Shown piece by piece: positions 49,923-59,038 of a DNA stretch of 64,000 nucleotides. The notes beneath the pieces were generated by a model. The model was given only the letters and a program-made list of their open reading frames with translations, did not search any database and had not been told where the DNA came from. Made by a program: the position numbers and the translations under genes. Where the stretch lies: contig NZ_AP018920.1 of the NCBI RefSeq assembly GCF_003945385.1, forward strand, positions 5,208,001 through 5,272,000, given 5' to 3'. Source of the stretch: Pseudonocardia autotrophica (GTDB lineage Bacteria; Actinomycetota; Actinomycetes; Mycobacteriales; Pseudonocardiaceae). The stretch's first letter is position 1, and the number at the start of each line of letters is the position of its first letter.

Positions 49923-50816
49923 TCAGGCGGCGAGCTTGACGTCCGCAGCCAGCAGCGCGGCCCGCAGGGCCTCGCGCTCGGCGTCGCTGACCGGGGTCAG
50001 CGGGGACAGGCTCGCACCGCCGTCGCGACCCTGCAGAGCCAGTGCCGCCTTGATCCGGGCGGTCATGTTCGGGCCGTCGATCGCCCGCCAGACCGGCAGC
50101 TGCTTGTTGTGCAGCTCCAGTGCGGCGGCGAGGTCACCACGCTGCACGGCGTCCCACTGCGCCATGCACAGCTCGGGGACGACGGTCAGGGTCGCACTGA
50201 TCGCGCCCTGGGCGCCCATCAGGTAGCTGGGGAAGAGCAGGTCGTCGACGGCGGTGAAGACCTTGCCGCCCTCGGGGTTCATGTGCAGCAGATCGGCGAG
50301 CTGGTGGATGTTGCCGCCGGACTGCTTGACGCCGATCACGGCGGGGATCTCGTTCATGACCCGAGCGACCGTGGTGGCCGGGATCAGGGCGTAGGGGATG
50401 ACGTTGTAGACGACGATCGGCAGCGCGGTCTCGTCGGCGATCCGGCGGTAGTAGGCGACGGTGGTGTCCTCGTCGGGCTGGAACAGGTAGTGCACCGGGG
50501 TCACCTGCAGCGCGTCCACACCGGTCTCGGCGATCGCCTTGCCGTAGCGGATGACCTCCTTGGTGCTGTCCTGGATGATGCCGGCGATCACCGGGACCCG
50601 GCCCGCCGTCTCCTCGACGGTCGCCCGGGCGATGGCCACCGAGTCCTCCAGCGACAGCATCTGGCCGTCACCGGTGCTGCCGGTGACGCACAGGCCGTGC
50701 ACACCGAGATCGAGGTGGTAGCGAACCTCGGCCCGCAGGGCGTCGAGATCGGGCTGCTCGTCGACGGTGAACGGGCTGACGAGCGGGGGAATGATGCCGT
50801 GGATGTCGAGGGTCAT
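49923..50816 (-). CDS. DapA-family (DHDPS/N-acetylneuraminate lyase) aldolase or dehydratase
   Basis: The 297-aa barrel begins GIIPPLVSPFTVDEQPD and has the GSTGDGQMLS phosphate-loop-type motif. The family Tyr is in IVVYNVIPY and the Schiff-base Lys is in VIGVKQSGGN. It is not obviously lysine-pathway DapA: the usual GTTGE reads GSTGD. Such catabolic members act on 2-keto-3-deoxy sugar acids as aldolase or dehydratase. With a ketoglutarate-semialdehyde-type dehydrogenase nearby, a keto-deoxy-acid dehydratase role is plausible. A LacI-type operator lies about 95 bp upstream. Confidence 0.87.
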   Translation of the reverse strand: MTLDIHGIIPPLVSPFTVDEQPDLDALRAEVRYHLDLGVHGLCVTGSTGDGQMLSLEDSVAIARATVEETAGRVPVIAGIIQDSTKEVIRYGKAIAETGVDALQVTPVHYLFQPDEDTTVAYYRRIADETALPIVVYNVIPYALIPATTVARVMNEIPAVIGVKQSGGNIHQLADLLHMNPEGGKVFTAVDDLLFPSYLMGAQGAISATLTVVPELCMAQWDAVQRGDLAAALELHNKQLPVWRAIDGPNMTARIKAALALQGRDGGASLSPLTPVSDAEREALRAALLAADVKLAA

Positions 50817-50909
50817 CGTCGAAAAGCCTCTTCCGATGGGGTTGACATGCGGGGGATGTCCGCGGCCCAAGGCCGTCGGACAGAGTTCCGGGACGGCCGT
50901 GCCGGTGAA

Positions 50910-50925
50910 ATGTAACCGGTAACAT
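50910..50925. promoter_or_regulatory. LacI-type operator ATGTAACCGGTAACAT
   Basis: A 16-bp near-palindrome (one mismatched pair) with central CG in the gap between the LacI gene at 50966 and the DapA-family gene. It is likely bound by that LacI protein. Confidence 0.7.
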
Positions 50926-50965
50926 CGTTAGCCTGACGGGCCGCCGGATGCGTGTCAAGAGTTGG

Positions 50966-51985
50966 TCAGCTCACTCCGGCGGGCGCCGCGCACGAGTTCC
51001 GGATGCGCAGTTCCGTCGGCAGCACGACATCCCGGCCGGCGGCCGGATGCGATGCCCCCGCCAGCTCCTCGAACAGGATCCGGCCCGCCGCGGCACCGAT
51101 CTCGTAGGCGGGCTGGGCGATCGCGGTGAGCGGTGGATCGACGAACGGGAACAGGTCGGTGTCGTCGAAGGTGATCAGCGACAGCTCGCCGGGCAGCCGC
51201 ACCCCGCGCTCGCGCAACGCGCCGAGCGCGCCGATCGCGAGCACGTTGTTGAACGAGAACACCGCCGTCGGCCGGACCGGCAGGTCGAGCACCTCGAGCA
51301 TCGCCCGGTGACCACCGTCGACGCCGAGGAAGCCCTCCCGCACGCACTCCGGACGCACGTGCAGGCCGGCGTCGGCACAGGCTGCGCGGAACCCCGCGAG
51401 CCGTTGCGACGCCGTGGCCATCCCGGAGGGCCCGGCAATCATGCCCAGATCGGTGTGCCCGAGATCGATGAGATGGCGGACCGCCTCCCGCGCGGCGGAG
51501 AGGCTGTCCGTGCGGACCAGCGGGACACTCGGCAGGTCCGGCGGACGCCGGTCGATCAGCACCGTCGGGATCTCGTTGCGCAGCAGCCGGTGCACCCCCT
51601 GGGCGGCCTCGCTCGTGGAGAGCAGCGCGGCGGCGTCGACGGTTCGGCGGGCGAACGACTCGAGGATCTGCGCCTCGCGATCCGGGTCGAAGTCCGAACT
51701 GGAGATCAGCACCTGGTAGCCGTGCCGGACCGCCTCGTCCTCCAGGCCGCGGGCGACCTGTCCGGTGAACGGATTGGCGATGTCGGAGACCAGCAGACCC
51801 AGCAGCTGCGTCCGGCCGCGGGACAGGCTCGCCGCCACGCCGTTGCTGACGTAGTCGAGCTCCTGCACCGCGCGCAGCACCCGTTCGGTGCGATCGGGGC
51901 TGACCGTCGCGCCACCGTTGAGCACCCGCACCACGGTCGCGGTGGACACACCCGCGACCCGTGCCACGTCACGAATGCTCGCCAC
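50966..51985 (-). CDS. LacI-family regulator, second copy
   Basis: The 339-aa protein starts MASIRDVARVAGVSTATVVRVLN, a LacI helix-turn-helix, followed by hinge VAASLSRGRTQLLGLLVSD and the ligand domain. It is transcribed in the same direction as the DapA-family gene 150 bp downstream, with a CG-centred operator between. So it probably controls that gene and perhaps the dhaKL pair. Confidence 0.92.
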   Translation of the reverse strand: MASIRDVARVAGVSTATVVRVLNGGATVSPDRTERVLRAVQELDYVSNGVAASLSRGRTQLLGLLVSDIANPFTGQVARGLEDEAVRHGYQVLISSSDFDPDREAQILESFARRTVDAAALLSTSEAAQGVHRLLRNEIPTVLIDRRPPDLPSVPLVRTDSLSAAREAVRHLIDLGHTDLGMIAGPSGMATASQRLAGFRAACADAGLHVRPECVREGFLGVDGGHRAMLEVLDLPVRPTAVFSFNNVLAIGALGALRERGVRLPGELSLITFDDTDLFPFVDPPLTAIAQPAYEIGAAAGRILFEELAGASHPAAGRDVVLPTELRIRNSCAAPAGVS

Positions 51986-52126
51986 CGATGCGCTCCCTCC
52001 CGCCGGACGACGCGATCCTAGTTGTACCCGTGGCCCGGCCCGGGCCTCGTCGGCGGGCGGGCCGTGGGTCCGGCCGGGCGTCCACGATCGGAGCGGCCCG
52101 GCCGGATCCCGGGGACGGTCCCCTGC

Positions 52127-52732
52127 TCAGAGCACCGTCGGGAGCTCGGCATCCGGTTCGGCCACCTCGGCCGCGGCCCGGAACAGCAACGCGATCCCGA
52201 CCGCGCCCGGGTCCGGTTCCCCCATCGCACGGTCGCCGACGTAGCTGGCGCGGCCCATCCGGGCCCGCAGCTCGGCGGTCTGCCGGGCGCCCTCGGCGGC
52301 GGCCCGTGCACCGGCGGCGAACCCGCCGGGCAACGCCTCGACGGCGGGGGCCAGTGCATCGACCAGCGTGCGGTCGCCGACCTGCGCCTCCCCCACCCGC
52401 TGGATCGCGTCCAGGCCTGCCCGGGCCCCGGCGCCGAACGCCGCGACCGGATCATCGCCGGCGGCGAGCGCATGGCCGATCTCGGTGAACAGCAGGCCCA
52501 GCAGCGGCCCGCTCGTCCCACCGACCTCGTCGAGGAACACCGCCCCGAGCGCGCCGAACGCGGTCTCACCGCTCCCGGCATCGAACCGGGCGACGGCCTC
52601 GCGCAGCCCACCACGCAGGTTGTCGCCGAAGTCCCCGTCGCCGCTGCGCTGGTCGAGCGCGGTCAGCCGGGCGTGGCCGTGCTCAGCGGCCGTCGCGTAG
52701 GCGCGCAGCACCGCCTCCTGGTCGAACGTCAC
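52127..52732 (-). CDS. dhaL: Dihydroxyacetone kinase-type subunit DhaL (nucleotide-binding)
   Basis: The 201-aa helical protein has LDQRSGDGDFGDNLRGG (metal/ADP-binding aspartates), GGTSGPLLGLLF and GDRTLVDALAPA, the DhaL signature. GTG 52732 overlaps the dhaK stop by 4 bp. It supplies the nucleotide site for the DhaK partner. No PTS DhaM gene is present here, so whether phosphate comes from ATP or from a PTS protein elsewhere is open. Confidence 0.92.
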   Translation of the reverse strand: MTFDQEAVLRAYATAAEHGHARLTALDQRSGDGDFGDNLRGGLREAVARFDAGSGETAFGALGAVFLDEVGGTSGPLLGLLFTEIGHALAAGDDPVAAFGAGARAGLDAIQRVGEAQVGDRTLVDALAPAVEALPGGFAAGARAAAEGARQTAELRARMGRASYVGDRAMGEPDPGAVGIALLFRAAAEVAEPDAELPTVL

Positions 52733-53745
52733 GGGGTCGCCTCCTGGCGGTCGATCGTCAGTGCGGGGGTCGTGGCCGGGGCGTTCCACCAGGGCAGCCA
52801 CGCGGCGGGGGTACGGGTGAGGGAGATCGAGAACCCGGTCATGTCCAGGGCGGGCACCAGCGTGCCGACGAGCTGCCCGGCCGTCGCCAGACCGCGCCGC
52901 TCCAGCCCCTCGGCGACCAGCTCGTGCAGTCCGTAGAGCTCCAGCAGGGTGGCGCCGCCGAGGCCGTTGACCACGGTGATCACCTGGTCCCCGTCGCCGG
53001 GCAGCGCGTCGACGAGCTCGCCGAGCATCTGCTCGACGAGCTCCTCGGTGGCGGGACGGGTGATCGATCGCTGCGCGCGCTCGCCGTGGATCCCGACGCC
53101 GTACTCGAGCTCGTCCGGGCGCAGGTCGAACGACGGCTCACCGGTGTGCATCGAGGTCTGGGCCCGGGAGGCGACCGCGAGGCTGCGCGAGGCCCCGGCG
53201 ACGGCCGAGCCGAGCTCGGCGAGCTCGTCGAGCCCGAGTCCGGCATCGGCGGCGCCGCCGAGGATCTTCTCGACGACGACGGTCGCGCCGGTGCCGCGGC
53301 GGCCGGTGGCGGTCTCGGCGGACTCGGTGGCGAGATCGTCGTCGACCAGGACGCGACGAACCTCCACCCCGTCCATCCGCAGCCGTTCCGCGGCGATCCC
53401 GAAGTTGATCCGGTCGCCGGTGTAGTTCTTCACCACGTGCACGACGCCGCCGGGGCCCGCGGCGGCCCGGGAGGCCTCCAGGACCTGCCGGTTGTGCGGG
53501 GAGGCGAACACCTTGCCCGGCGCGACGGCATCGAGCATCCCGCGCCCGAGGAACCCGCCGTGCAGCGGCTCGTGCCCCGAGCCGCCACCGGACACCAGGC
53601 CGACCCGGCGGTCCGGATGCCGGTGGCGCGCGACCAGGTGAGCCGGGGATTCGTGCAACTCGACGAGATCCGCGTGGGCCCTGGCGAACCCGCGGAGCGC
53701 GGGCGGCACCGGGTCACCGTCGTGCGGATGGAAGGGCAGGCTCAT
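52729..53745 (-). CDS. dhaK: Dihydroxyacetone kinase-type subunit DhaK (substrate-binding)
   Basis: The 338-aa protein has GLVSGGGSGHEPLHGGFLG, VVHVVKNYTGDRINFGIAAE and the substrate-binding His in YGVGIHGERA, which forms a hemiaminal with a ketose. DhaK/DhaL pairs phosphorylate dihydroxyacetone or tetruloses such as erythrulose. The neighbourhood of sugar-acid genes makes a C4 ketose possible. It starts at ATG 53745, divergent from the aldehyde dehydrogenase gene. Confidence 0.93.
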   Translation of the reverse strand: MSLPFHPHDGDPVPPALRGFARAHADLVELHESPAHLVARHRHPDRRVGLVSGGGSGHEPLHGGFLGRGMLDAVAPGKVFASPHNRQVLEASRAAAGPGGVVHVVKNYTGDRINFGIAAERLRMDGVEVRRVLVDDDLATESAETATGRRGTGATVVVEKILGGAADAGLGLDELAELGSAVAGASRSLAVASRAQTSMHTGEPSFDLRPDELEYGVGIHGERAQRSITRPATEELVEQMLGELVDALPGDGDQVITVVNGLGGATLLELYGLHELVAEGLERRGLATAGQLVGTLVPALDMTGFSISLTRTPAAWLPWWNAPATTPALTIDRQEATP

Positions 53746-53878
53746 CAGGCGTTCTCCCGGAGGTGATGGAGGGTGGTCGGATCGACCGTGGGGCGCCCAG
53801 GGGACGCGGGTGGCGGTGGTCGACGGCAGCGCATGCTCCCCGGGGTGCCGATCACCCGCACGACCGGGCGCTAAAATA

Positions 53879-53888
53879 TCAGACGTCA
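53879..53888. promoter_or_regulatory. Possible GntR half-palindrome TCAGACGTCA in the dhaK/dehydrogenase gap
   Basis: TCAGACGTCA lies in a short AT-rich stretch (CTAAAATATCAGACGTC) of the 275-bp divergent gap. It resembles TCAGATCTGA upstream of the GntR gene. The rest of the gap shows nothing distinctive. Confidence 0.4.
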
Positions 53889-54020
53889 GCGGTTGCACAA
53901 GCTCTGCCGGGCGTCCGGAACCGGCCCCGCGCGGGCCGATCCCGCCCGCTCCGACGACGCGACACACCGACATCACCGACACCACCTTGCCCTCCCGGTG
54001 AGGGCGCGGGAAGGACCCGA

Positions 54021-55421
54021 GTGACCGAGATTCCGACCCCTCTCGAACAGGCCCTCGCGGGAGCGGCCGACACCGCCCGCGCGACCGCCCGGACCGCCCC
54101 CGGAGAGCGGGCGGTCCGGCTGCGCGCCGCCGCCGACGCCCTCGACGCCGCCGCCGGCGAGCTGGTCCCGATCGCGATGGCGGAGACCCGCCTTCCCGAG
54201 GCCCGATTGACCGGTGAGCTCGCCCGCACCACCTTCCAGGCACGGCTGTTCGCCGACCGGCTGGAGGCCGGCCTGCTGCACGACGTGCGGATCGACCACG
54301 CCGATCCGGACTGGCCGATGGGGGCCCGTCCCGACGTGCGACGGACGCAGGTGCCGATCGGACCGGTCCTGGTCTTCGCGGCGAGCAATTTCCCTTTCGC
54401 GTTCTCGGTGTTCGGCGGGGACACGGTCTCCGCGCTCGCCGCGGGATGCCCGGTCGTGGTCAAGGCGCACCCCGGTCACCCGGAGCTGTCCCGGCGGACC
54501 GCCGAGCTGGTCGCCGCAGCCTTCCCCGAGGGCGTGTTCGCGCTGATCGAGGGTGAACAGGCCGGGGCGGACGCGGTGCAGGACCCGCGCATCCGGGCCG
54601 TCGGCTTCACCGGATCCACCCGCGGCGGGCGGGCGTTGTTCGATCTCGCCGCGCGGCGTCCGGATCCCATCCCGTTCTACGGCGAGCTCGGCTCCACCAA
54701 TCCGGTCGTCGTGACCCCGGCGGCGTGGGCCGAGCGGGCCGGCGAGATCGCGACCGGGTTCGCGGGATCGATGGTGCTCGGATCCGGGCAGTTCTGCACC
54801 AAGCCCGGCGTGGTGCTGGTACCGGACGCGGACGCCTTCCTCGACGCAGTCCCCGAGCTGTCGGCGGGCCCGATGCTCAACGAGCGCATCTCCTCGGCAT
54901 ACCGCACCGCGGCCGAGGAGATGGCCGGGGCGGCGGAGGTCGTGCGCGGCGACCTCGGCTCCGGCGGGCCGGTCCTGTTCCGCACCGACGCCGATGCCGT
55001 GCTCGCCCGGCCCGAGCTCCTCGGGCAGGAGGTATTCGGGCCGGCGGCCCTGGTCGTCGGTTATGCCGGGATCGATCAGGCGCTCGCCGTGCTCGACGTC
55101 GTCGGGGGCCAGCTCACCGGCACGGTGCAGGGCGCCGCCGACGATCCGGACGCCGGCGAGGTGATCGCCCGGCTCGCCGAGCACGCCGGCCGGGTGATCT
55201 GGAACGGCTGGCCCACCGGGGTGACCGTCAGCGACGCACAGCACCACGGTGGCCCGTACCCGTCCAGCACCGCGCCGCTACATACATCGGTCGGCACCGC
55301 GGCCGCGGAGCGGTTCCTGCGCCCGGTGGCGTTCCAGAGTGTCCCGGACGCGCTGCTGCCGGCCGAGCTGCGCGACGGTGCCGAGGGTCCGCGCCGGCTG
55401 GACGGTGCCCCGACGGTCTGA
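54021..55421 (+). CDS. Aldehyde dehydrogenase, alpha-ketoglutarate-semialdehyde (2,5-dioxovalerate) type
   Basis: The 466-aa protein has VLVFAASNFPFAFSVFGGDT, VKAHPGHPELS, FTGSTRGGRALFDLA, the catalytic Glu in YGELGSTNPVV and the catalytic Cys in GSGQFCTKPGV. The ASNFPFAFS and FCTKPG forms are characteristic of ketoglutarate-semialdehyde dehydrogenases. Together with the DapA-family protein this outlines the end of a sugar-acid pathway to 2-oxoglutarate. GGAAGG precedes GTG 54021. Confidence 0.88.
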   Translation: MTEIPTPLEQALAGAADTARATARTAPGERAVRLRAAADALDAAAGELVPIAMAETRLPEARLTGELARTTFQARLFADRLEAGLLHDVRIDHADPDWPMGARPDVRRTQVPIGPVLVFAASNFPFAFSVFGGDTVSALAAGCPVVVKAHPGHPELSRRTAELVAAAFPEGVFALIEGEQAGADAVQDPRIRAVGFTGSTRGGRALFDLAARRPDPIPFYGELGSTNPVVVTPAAWAERAGEIATGFAGSMVLGSGQFCTKPGVVLVPDADAFLDAVPELSAGPMLNERISSAYRTAAEEMAGAAEVVRGDLGSGGPVLFRTDADAVLARPELLGQEVFGPAALVVGYAGIDQALAVLDVVGGQLTGTVQGAADDPDAGEVIARLAEHAGRVIWNGWPTGVTVSDAQHHGGPYPSSTAPLHTSVGTAAAERFLRPVAFQSVPDALLPAELRDGAEGPRRLDGAPTV

Positions 55422-55460
55422 GCGCTGAGCCTCCTCCTCGCCGCCGGGCCGGGAGGAGGC

Positions 55461-56144
55461 TCAGGTCGCGACCGACTGCCGCATGGCGTGGAAGTCCTCG
55501 AGTGTCCAGTCCCGGACCTCGTCGATGTGCACGACGGCGGCCTGCTGCGCCTTCTCCGCGTCACCGTCGATCATGGCGGTGATGATCTCGTGATGGCGCG
55601 CGGCCGCTCCCCCGGTGCGCCCGATCCCGGTGGCGCCGGCGATCCGCAGCCACTCCACGTAGGCCTCGATGCTGTCCCGCACGGCGATCATCCTGGTGTT
55701 GCCGGCATGCTCGATGATCGTGCGGTGCAGGTTCATGTCCGAGGTGAAGAACGGCTGGTAGTCACCGTCGGCCATCGCCCGGTCGGCCTGCTCGATCTCC
55801 TCGCGCAGTTCGAGCTTGACCCGGTCGGGCATGCGGTGGGTCGCCTCGAAGGTCGCGAACCACTCGATGGCCTTGCGCATGCCGCACATCTCGGCGATGT
55901 CCTCGGCGGTGATCCGGGCGACGAAGGTGCCCGACCGCGGACGGGTGATCACGAGCTGGTCCGTCTCCAGGCGCCCCAGGGCCTCGCGCAGCGGAGTCTT
56001 CGAGACCCCCATCGTCTCGCTGATCGCGGTGACGTCCAGCCGCTCGCCCTGGGCGAGCCTGCCGTGCGTGATCTCCTCGCGCAGCACCCGGTAGACCCGG
56101 TCCGCCAGTGACTCCGTGACGAGTCGCGACACGCTCACCAGCAT
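55461..56144 (-). CDS. GntR-family (FCD-domain) regulator
   Basis: The 227-aa protein has a GntR winged helix (LADRVYRVLREEITHGRLAQ, then TMGVSKTPLREALGRLE) and an FCD ligand domain with metal histidines (NLHRTIIEHAG, RHHEIITAM). ATG 56144 is the best start; an upstream ATG at 56204 is possible. It follows the dehydrogenase gene tail-to-tail and probably controls the dehydrogenase/dhaKL divergent promoter. Confidence 0.9.
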   Translation of the reverse strand: MLVSVSRLVTESLADRVYRVLREEITHGRLAQGERLDVTAISETMGVSKTPLREALGRLETDQLVITRPRSGTFVARITAEDIAEMCGMRKAIEWFATFEATHRMPDRVKLELREEIEQADRAMADGDYQPFFTSDMNLHRTIIEHAGNTRMIAVRDSIEAYVEWLRIAGATGIGRTGGAAARHHEIITAMIDGDAEKAQQAAVVHIDEVRDWTLEDFHAMRQSVAT

Positions 56145-56220
56145 CACCACCTCTGCTCCGGGCGACTCGGCGGTTCCGGGTGCGCCGGGGCCGTAGTATC
56201 CCATCCCGCCATCCGGTCGG

Positions 56221-56230
56221 TCAGATCTGA
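56221..56230. promoter_or_regulatory. Palindrome TCAGATCTGA upstream of the GntR gene
   Basis: A perfect 10-bp palindrome in the GntR upstream region, similar to 53879-53888. Possible autoregulatory GntR operator. Confidence 0.45.
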
Positions 56231-56301
56231 CATGCCAGCCACCGGCTCAGGCCTCGGACCTGCGGCGTGCGGCGGGGTGGATGCCCGGCCGGCCGCGACG
56301 G

Positions 56302-56805
56302 TCACCGGCACCACCACGTCACCGGACGGCGCCCCTGCCGGCTCGAACACCGGCACGGCCCGGGGCGACCCGTCCCGCCGTCAGCCCGGCCCGGCTCCGG
56401 TGATCCGGCAGCGGGCCCCCGGGGCTGCGTGGGATCACCCGGCACGGCCAGCGCGGCCGTGACCGCGGCGGCATCCGGAGTACTGACCACCAGCTCGTCG
56501 TAGCCGAACTGCCGACGGAAGTCCTCGTCGACCACGATGCGCACGGCCGGGATCCGACGGCGGGCACTCACGAACCGGCTGACCGGACTTCCCACGCCCC
56601 AGCGGCCGATCTTGACGACTCCGGTGACCACCAGGCCCGCCTGTCCGACACCGGTGACCGAGGCCCGGGTGGGTCGCTCCACGTAGTCGGCTGCGCACAC
56701 CGCGGCCAGTGGCACCACCAGTTCCGCGCGCCCGCCGCTGAAGAGCCGTTCGACCGCGGAGAGCCGCACCGTGATCGCATCGTCACCGACATGGATGCTC
56801 ACCAT
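56302..56805 (-). CDS. Unknown small protein divergent from an ArsR-like regulator
   Basis: The 167-aa protein begins MVSIHVGDDAITVRLSAVER and has a beta-rich core (AELVVPLAAVCAADYVERPT, GVVKIGRWGVGSPVSRF, VRIVVDEDFRRQFGYDELVV). The low-complexity Pro/Arg tail may be unstructured. I do not recognise the family; the core suggests a PH-like fold. It is 60 bp from the divergent helix-turn-helix gene, its probable regulator. Confidence 0.65.
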   Translation of the reverse strand: MVSIHVGDDAITVRLSAVERLFSGGRAELVVPLAAVCAADYVERPTRASVTGVGQAGLVVTGVVKIGRWGVGSPVSRFVSARRRIPAVRIVVDEDFRRQFGYDELVVSTPDAAAVTAALAVPGDPTQPRGPAAGSPEPGRADGGTGRPGPCRCSSRQGRRPVTWWCR

Positions 56806-56865
56806 GATCCCCCCTAGACTGTTCCCACTTCTGCTATTGATACCAGATTTGGAAATGGAGGACCA

Positions 56866-57396
56866 GTGCCACCGACGCACTCACTGGCCGATCTCCTGCA
56901 TCAGCCGGTGCGCTGGCGCATCGTGCAGAACCTCATCGGCCGCCCACTCACGACCGCGCAGCTCGCGCAACGACTCCCGGACGTGCCGACGACGACCCTG
57001 TACCGGCACGTCGCGGTCCTGGTGCAGGCCGACGTCCTGCACGTGACCGGCGAACGACGTATCCGGGGAGCGGTGGAACGGACCTACGAGCTGAACACCG
57101 CCGCCGCCGACGGCGACAACACCGCACCCGACCGCGACCGGCTACGGACCATGTTCACCGTGTACCTCGCCGGCCTGGCCGGAGACTTCGACCGCTACCT
57201 CGCGAACGACGACGTCGATCCCGTGCGGGACGGGGTGAGCTTCCGACAGGCCGCGCTGTGGCTGTCCGACGAGGAGCTCGCCGAGCTCCAGGAGCGGATC
57301 ACCGAGGCGTTCGCACCGTTCCTGGAGCACTCACCCGCCGACGAACGGACCCGACGCATCCTCTCGACGGTATTCCTGCCGGCGGACCGGGGATAG
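56866..57396 (+). CDS. ArsR-like winged-helix regulator
   Basis: The 176-aa protein has an N-terminal winged helix (LADLLHQPVRWRIVQNLIGR, then TAQLAQRLPDVPTTTLYRHV) and a helical C-terminus. The LYRHV recognition helix is typical of HTH_20/ArsR-type regulators. GGAGGACCA precedes GTG 56866. The divergent 56302-56805 gene is the likely target. Confidence 0.85.
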   Translation: MPPTHSLADLLHQPVRWRIVQNLIGRPLTTAQLAQRLPDVPTTTLYRHVAVLVQADVLHVTGERRIRGAVERTYELNTAAADGDNTAPDRDRLRTMFTVYLAGLAGDFDRYLANDDVDPVRDGVSFRQAALWLSDEELAELQERITEAFAPFLEHSPADERTRRILSTVFLPADRG

Positions 57397-57463
57397 CGGC
57401 CCGTCTGCGGGCGGCGACCTCGACCTCATCGGAGACCCGCGACCGTGTGGCGTACACGGTGGT

Positions 57464-57742
57464 TCACAGCACCGAGCTGCGCGTCCGGCGCAGCACCAGC
57501 AGCCCGCCGACGGCCGGGACGGCCGAGAGCAGCCGGGTGGCGACGGTCGTCGGCATCAGGCAGGTGACGGCAATGGTGACCAGGTAGGCCAGGCCGTGCA
57601 CCGGACCGAGGACGGACGCGACCCCGGGCAGGTGCACGGTTGCCAGGTTGAGCAGCAGCAGGGCCAGCGACACCGTCTCGACCACCGAGGCAACGGCCAG
57701 CCAGCCTCGTTCCGCCGTGGCGTCGCGGGAGATCCCGGGCAC
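57464..57742 (-). CDS. DUF3817-type small membrane protein
   Basis: The 92-aa protein has three hydrophobic helices and the sequence LGPVHGLAYLVTIAVTCL, typical of DUF3817 actinobacterial membrane proteins. GTG 57742 lies 2 bp after the stop of the preceding gene, so the two form a coupled pair. Function unknown. Confidence 0.75.
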   Translation of the reverse strand: MPGISRDATAERGWLAVASVVETVSLALLLLNLATVHLPGVASVLGPVHGLAYLVTIAVTCLMPTTVATRLLSAVPAVGGLLVLRRTRSSVL

Positions 57743-57744
57743 GC

Positions 57745-58224
57745 TCAGACCCCCGTCGTCGAGCCGGGCCGGACGACCATGAGCACCACGACCACCACCC
57801 ACAGCAGCCCGAAGACCCCCGACGCCGCACTGAGCCGCCGTGCGCGCCCGGCCCATCCGCCCGTGTCGATGGGCCCCCGATCCGGATCGGCGATGAGATC
57901 CATCGCCTTCTGCTGTTCTGGCAGCACGACCAGTGCCAGCACCAGACCGGCGGCCACGGTCAGGACCAGCGACACCACCACCCAGGGGTCGCCCAGCACG
58001 CCCATCTGCACCGCCAGCGCGATTCCGAGGACCGGGACACTCAGGCCCGCGACCGAGTAGACGCGGCTGATCCGGTGCAGCAGTACCGGCACCCCGGTCG
58101 CCTTCGCCCCGCCGGTTCCGAGGGCCACGCCCGCGTACCGGGGGAAGAGGCTGACGGCGACGGTCACCGGTCCGATCAGAATGATCGCCGCCACCACGTG
58201 CAGGCTGAGCAGCACCTTTCCCAT
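57745..58224 (-). CDS. DUF2269-like four-helix membrane protein
   Basis: The 159-aa protein starts MGKVLLSLHVVAAIILIGPV, has four hydrophobic helices, and carries a cytosolic EQQKAMDLIADPDRGP loop. This resembles DUF2269/CopD-like integral membrane proteins. AAGG precedes ATG 58224. It is co-transcribed with the DUF3817 gene; the promoter region contains the direct repeats at 58260-58310. Confidence 0.75.
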   Translation of the reverse strand: MGKVLLSLHVVAAIILIGPVTVAVSLFPRYAGVALGTGGAKATGVPVLLHRISRVYSVAGLSVPVLGIALAVQMGVLGDPWVVVSLVLTVAAGLVLALVVLPEQQKAMDLIADPDRGPIDTGGWAGRARRLSAASGVFGLLWVVVVVLMVVRPGSTTGV

Positions 58225-58259
58225 CGCACGTCCTTCCGACCTCCGCGATTCCGGCCGAC

Positions 58260-58310
58260 TTACAGCCTGCCTGGAACTTACCGCCCAGATGTTACAGTCT
58301 GACTGAAACT
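58260..58310. promoter_or_regulatory. Two 19-bp direct repeats, TTACAGYCTGMCTGRAACT
   Basis: Copies at 58260-58278 and 58292-58310 match at 16 of 19 positions and start 32 bp apart, about three helical turns. The second contains CAGTC-T-GACTG. They are likely operators for the two membrane-protein genes, probably read by the MarR protein encoded at 58491. The remaining 180 bp to that gene's 3' end show nothing else. Confidence 0.65.
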
Positions 58311-58490
58311 CGTGGAGGCCCCATGCTTCATCGGCCCGCAGCCGCCGTCCGGCTCCCGGACTCCCGCGTGCTCGACACCGGGGGCGGTCGCGCGGGCTCG
58401 CGTGCCGGTACCGAAGGCAGAGTTCACGCCTCCGCCGAAAGCCTGATCACGACGACCGGCACAATGACGCACTCCGCACTCCGGTCGGAC

Positions 58491-58955
58491 TCACCCGGTT
58501 TCCGGAACCCGATCGTCGACGCCGCCGGCGAATACCCCCAGAAGAACACCGGTGACGGTGCTCCGCAGTTCCTCCGGAACGTGCCCGAAGAACTCGTCGT
58601 CGAGATCGGCCAGCACCGACCGGCCCCACGCGGCCAGCTCCTCCCCGATCACCGTGACGTGCAGCCGGGCCCGGCGGCCGCGCCCGGCCGGAGTGCGGCG
58701 TTCCACCGCCTGCAGCTTCTCCAGCTGCACCAACGTGGCCTGCATGCTCTGCGCCGTGACACCGGCCCGGCGGGCCAGCTCGCTGTACGAGCAGCCCGGA
58801 TCGCGACTCAGGTGACCGAGGGCCGCGAGATGACGCATCGACAGATCGCGGGCACGCAGCCGCTTCTCCGTCGCCTCCCGGATCCGGCGCCCGAGGGCCA
58901 TGACGAGGAAGGCCGCATGGGGCTCAGGAGGCCGCCCGCCGGTGTCGTCCGACAT
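58491..58955 (-). CDS. MarR-family regulator
   Basis: The 154-aa protein has the MarR winged helix (LSMRHLAALGHLSRDPGCSY, then LARRAGVTAQSMQATLVQLE and the wing RRTPAGRGRRARLHVT). ATG 58955. It is upstream of and co-directional with the DUF2269/DUF3817 pair and divergent from the DJ-1-like gene; either may be its target. Confidence 0.9.
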   Translation of the reverse strand: MSDDTGGRPPEPHAAFLVMALGRRIREATEKRLRARDLSMRHLAALGHLSRDPGCSYSELARRAGVTAQSMQATLVQLEKLQAVERRTPAGRGRRARLHVTVIGEELAAWGRSVLADLDDEFFGHVPEELRSTVTGVLLGVFAGGVDDRVPETG

Positions 58956-59038
58956 TCATCTCCGCAACAACTGTGGGGTTCGCCATTATCGCACGCCGGT
59001 CGGCCGGAACGGCGGGCCGGGAGGAAAGGACGTGGAAC

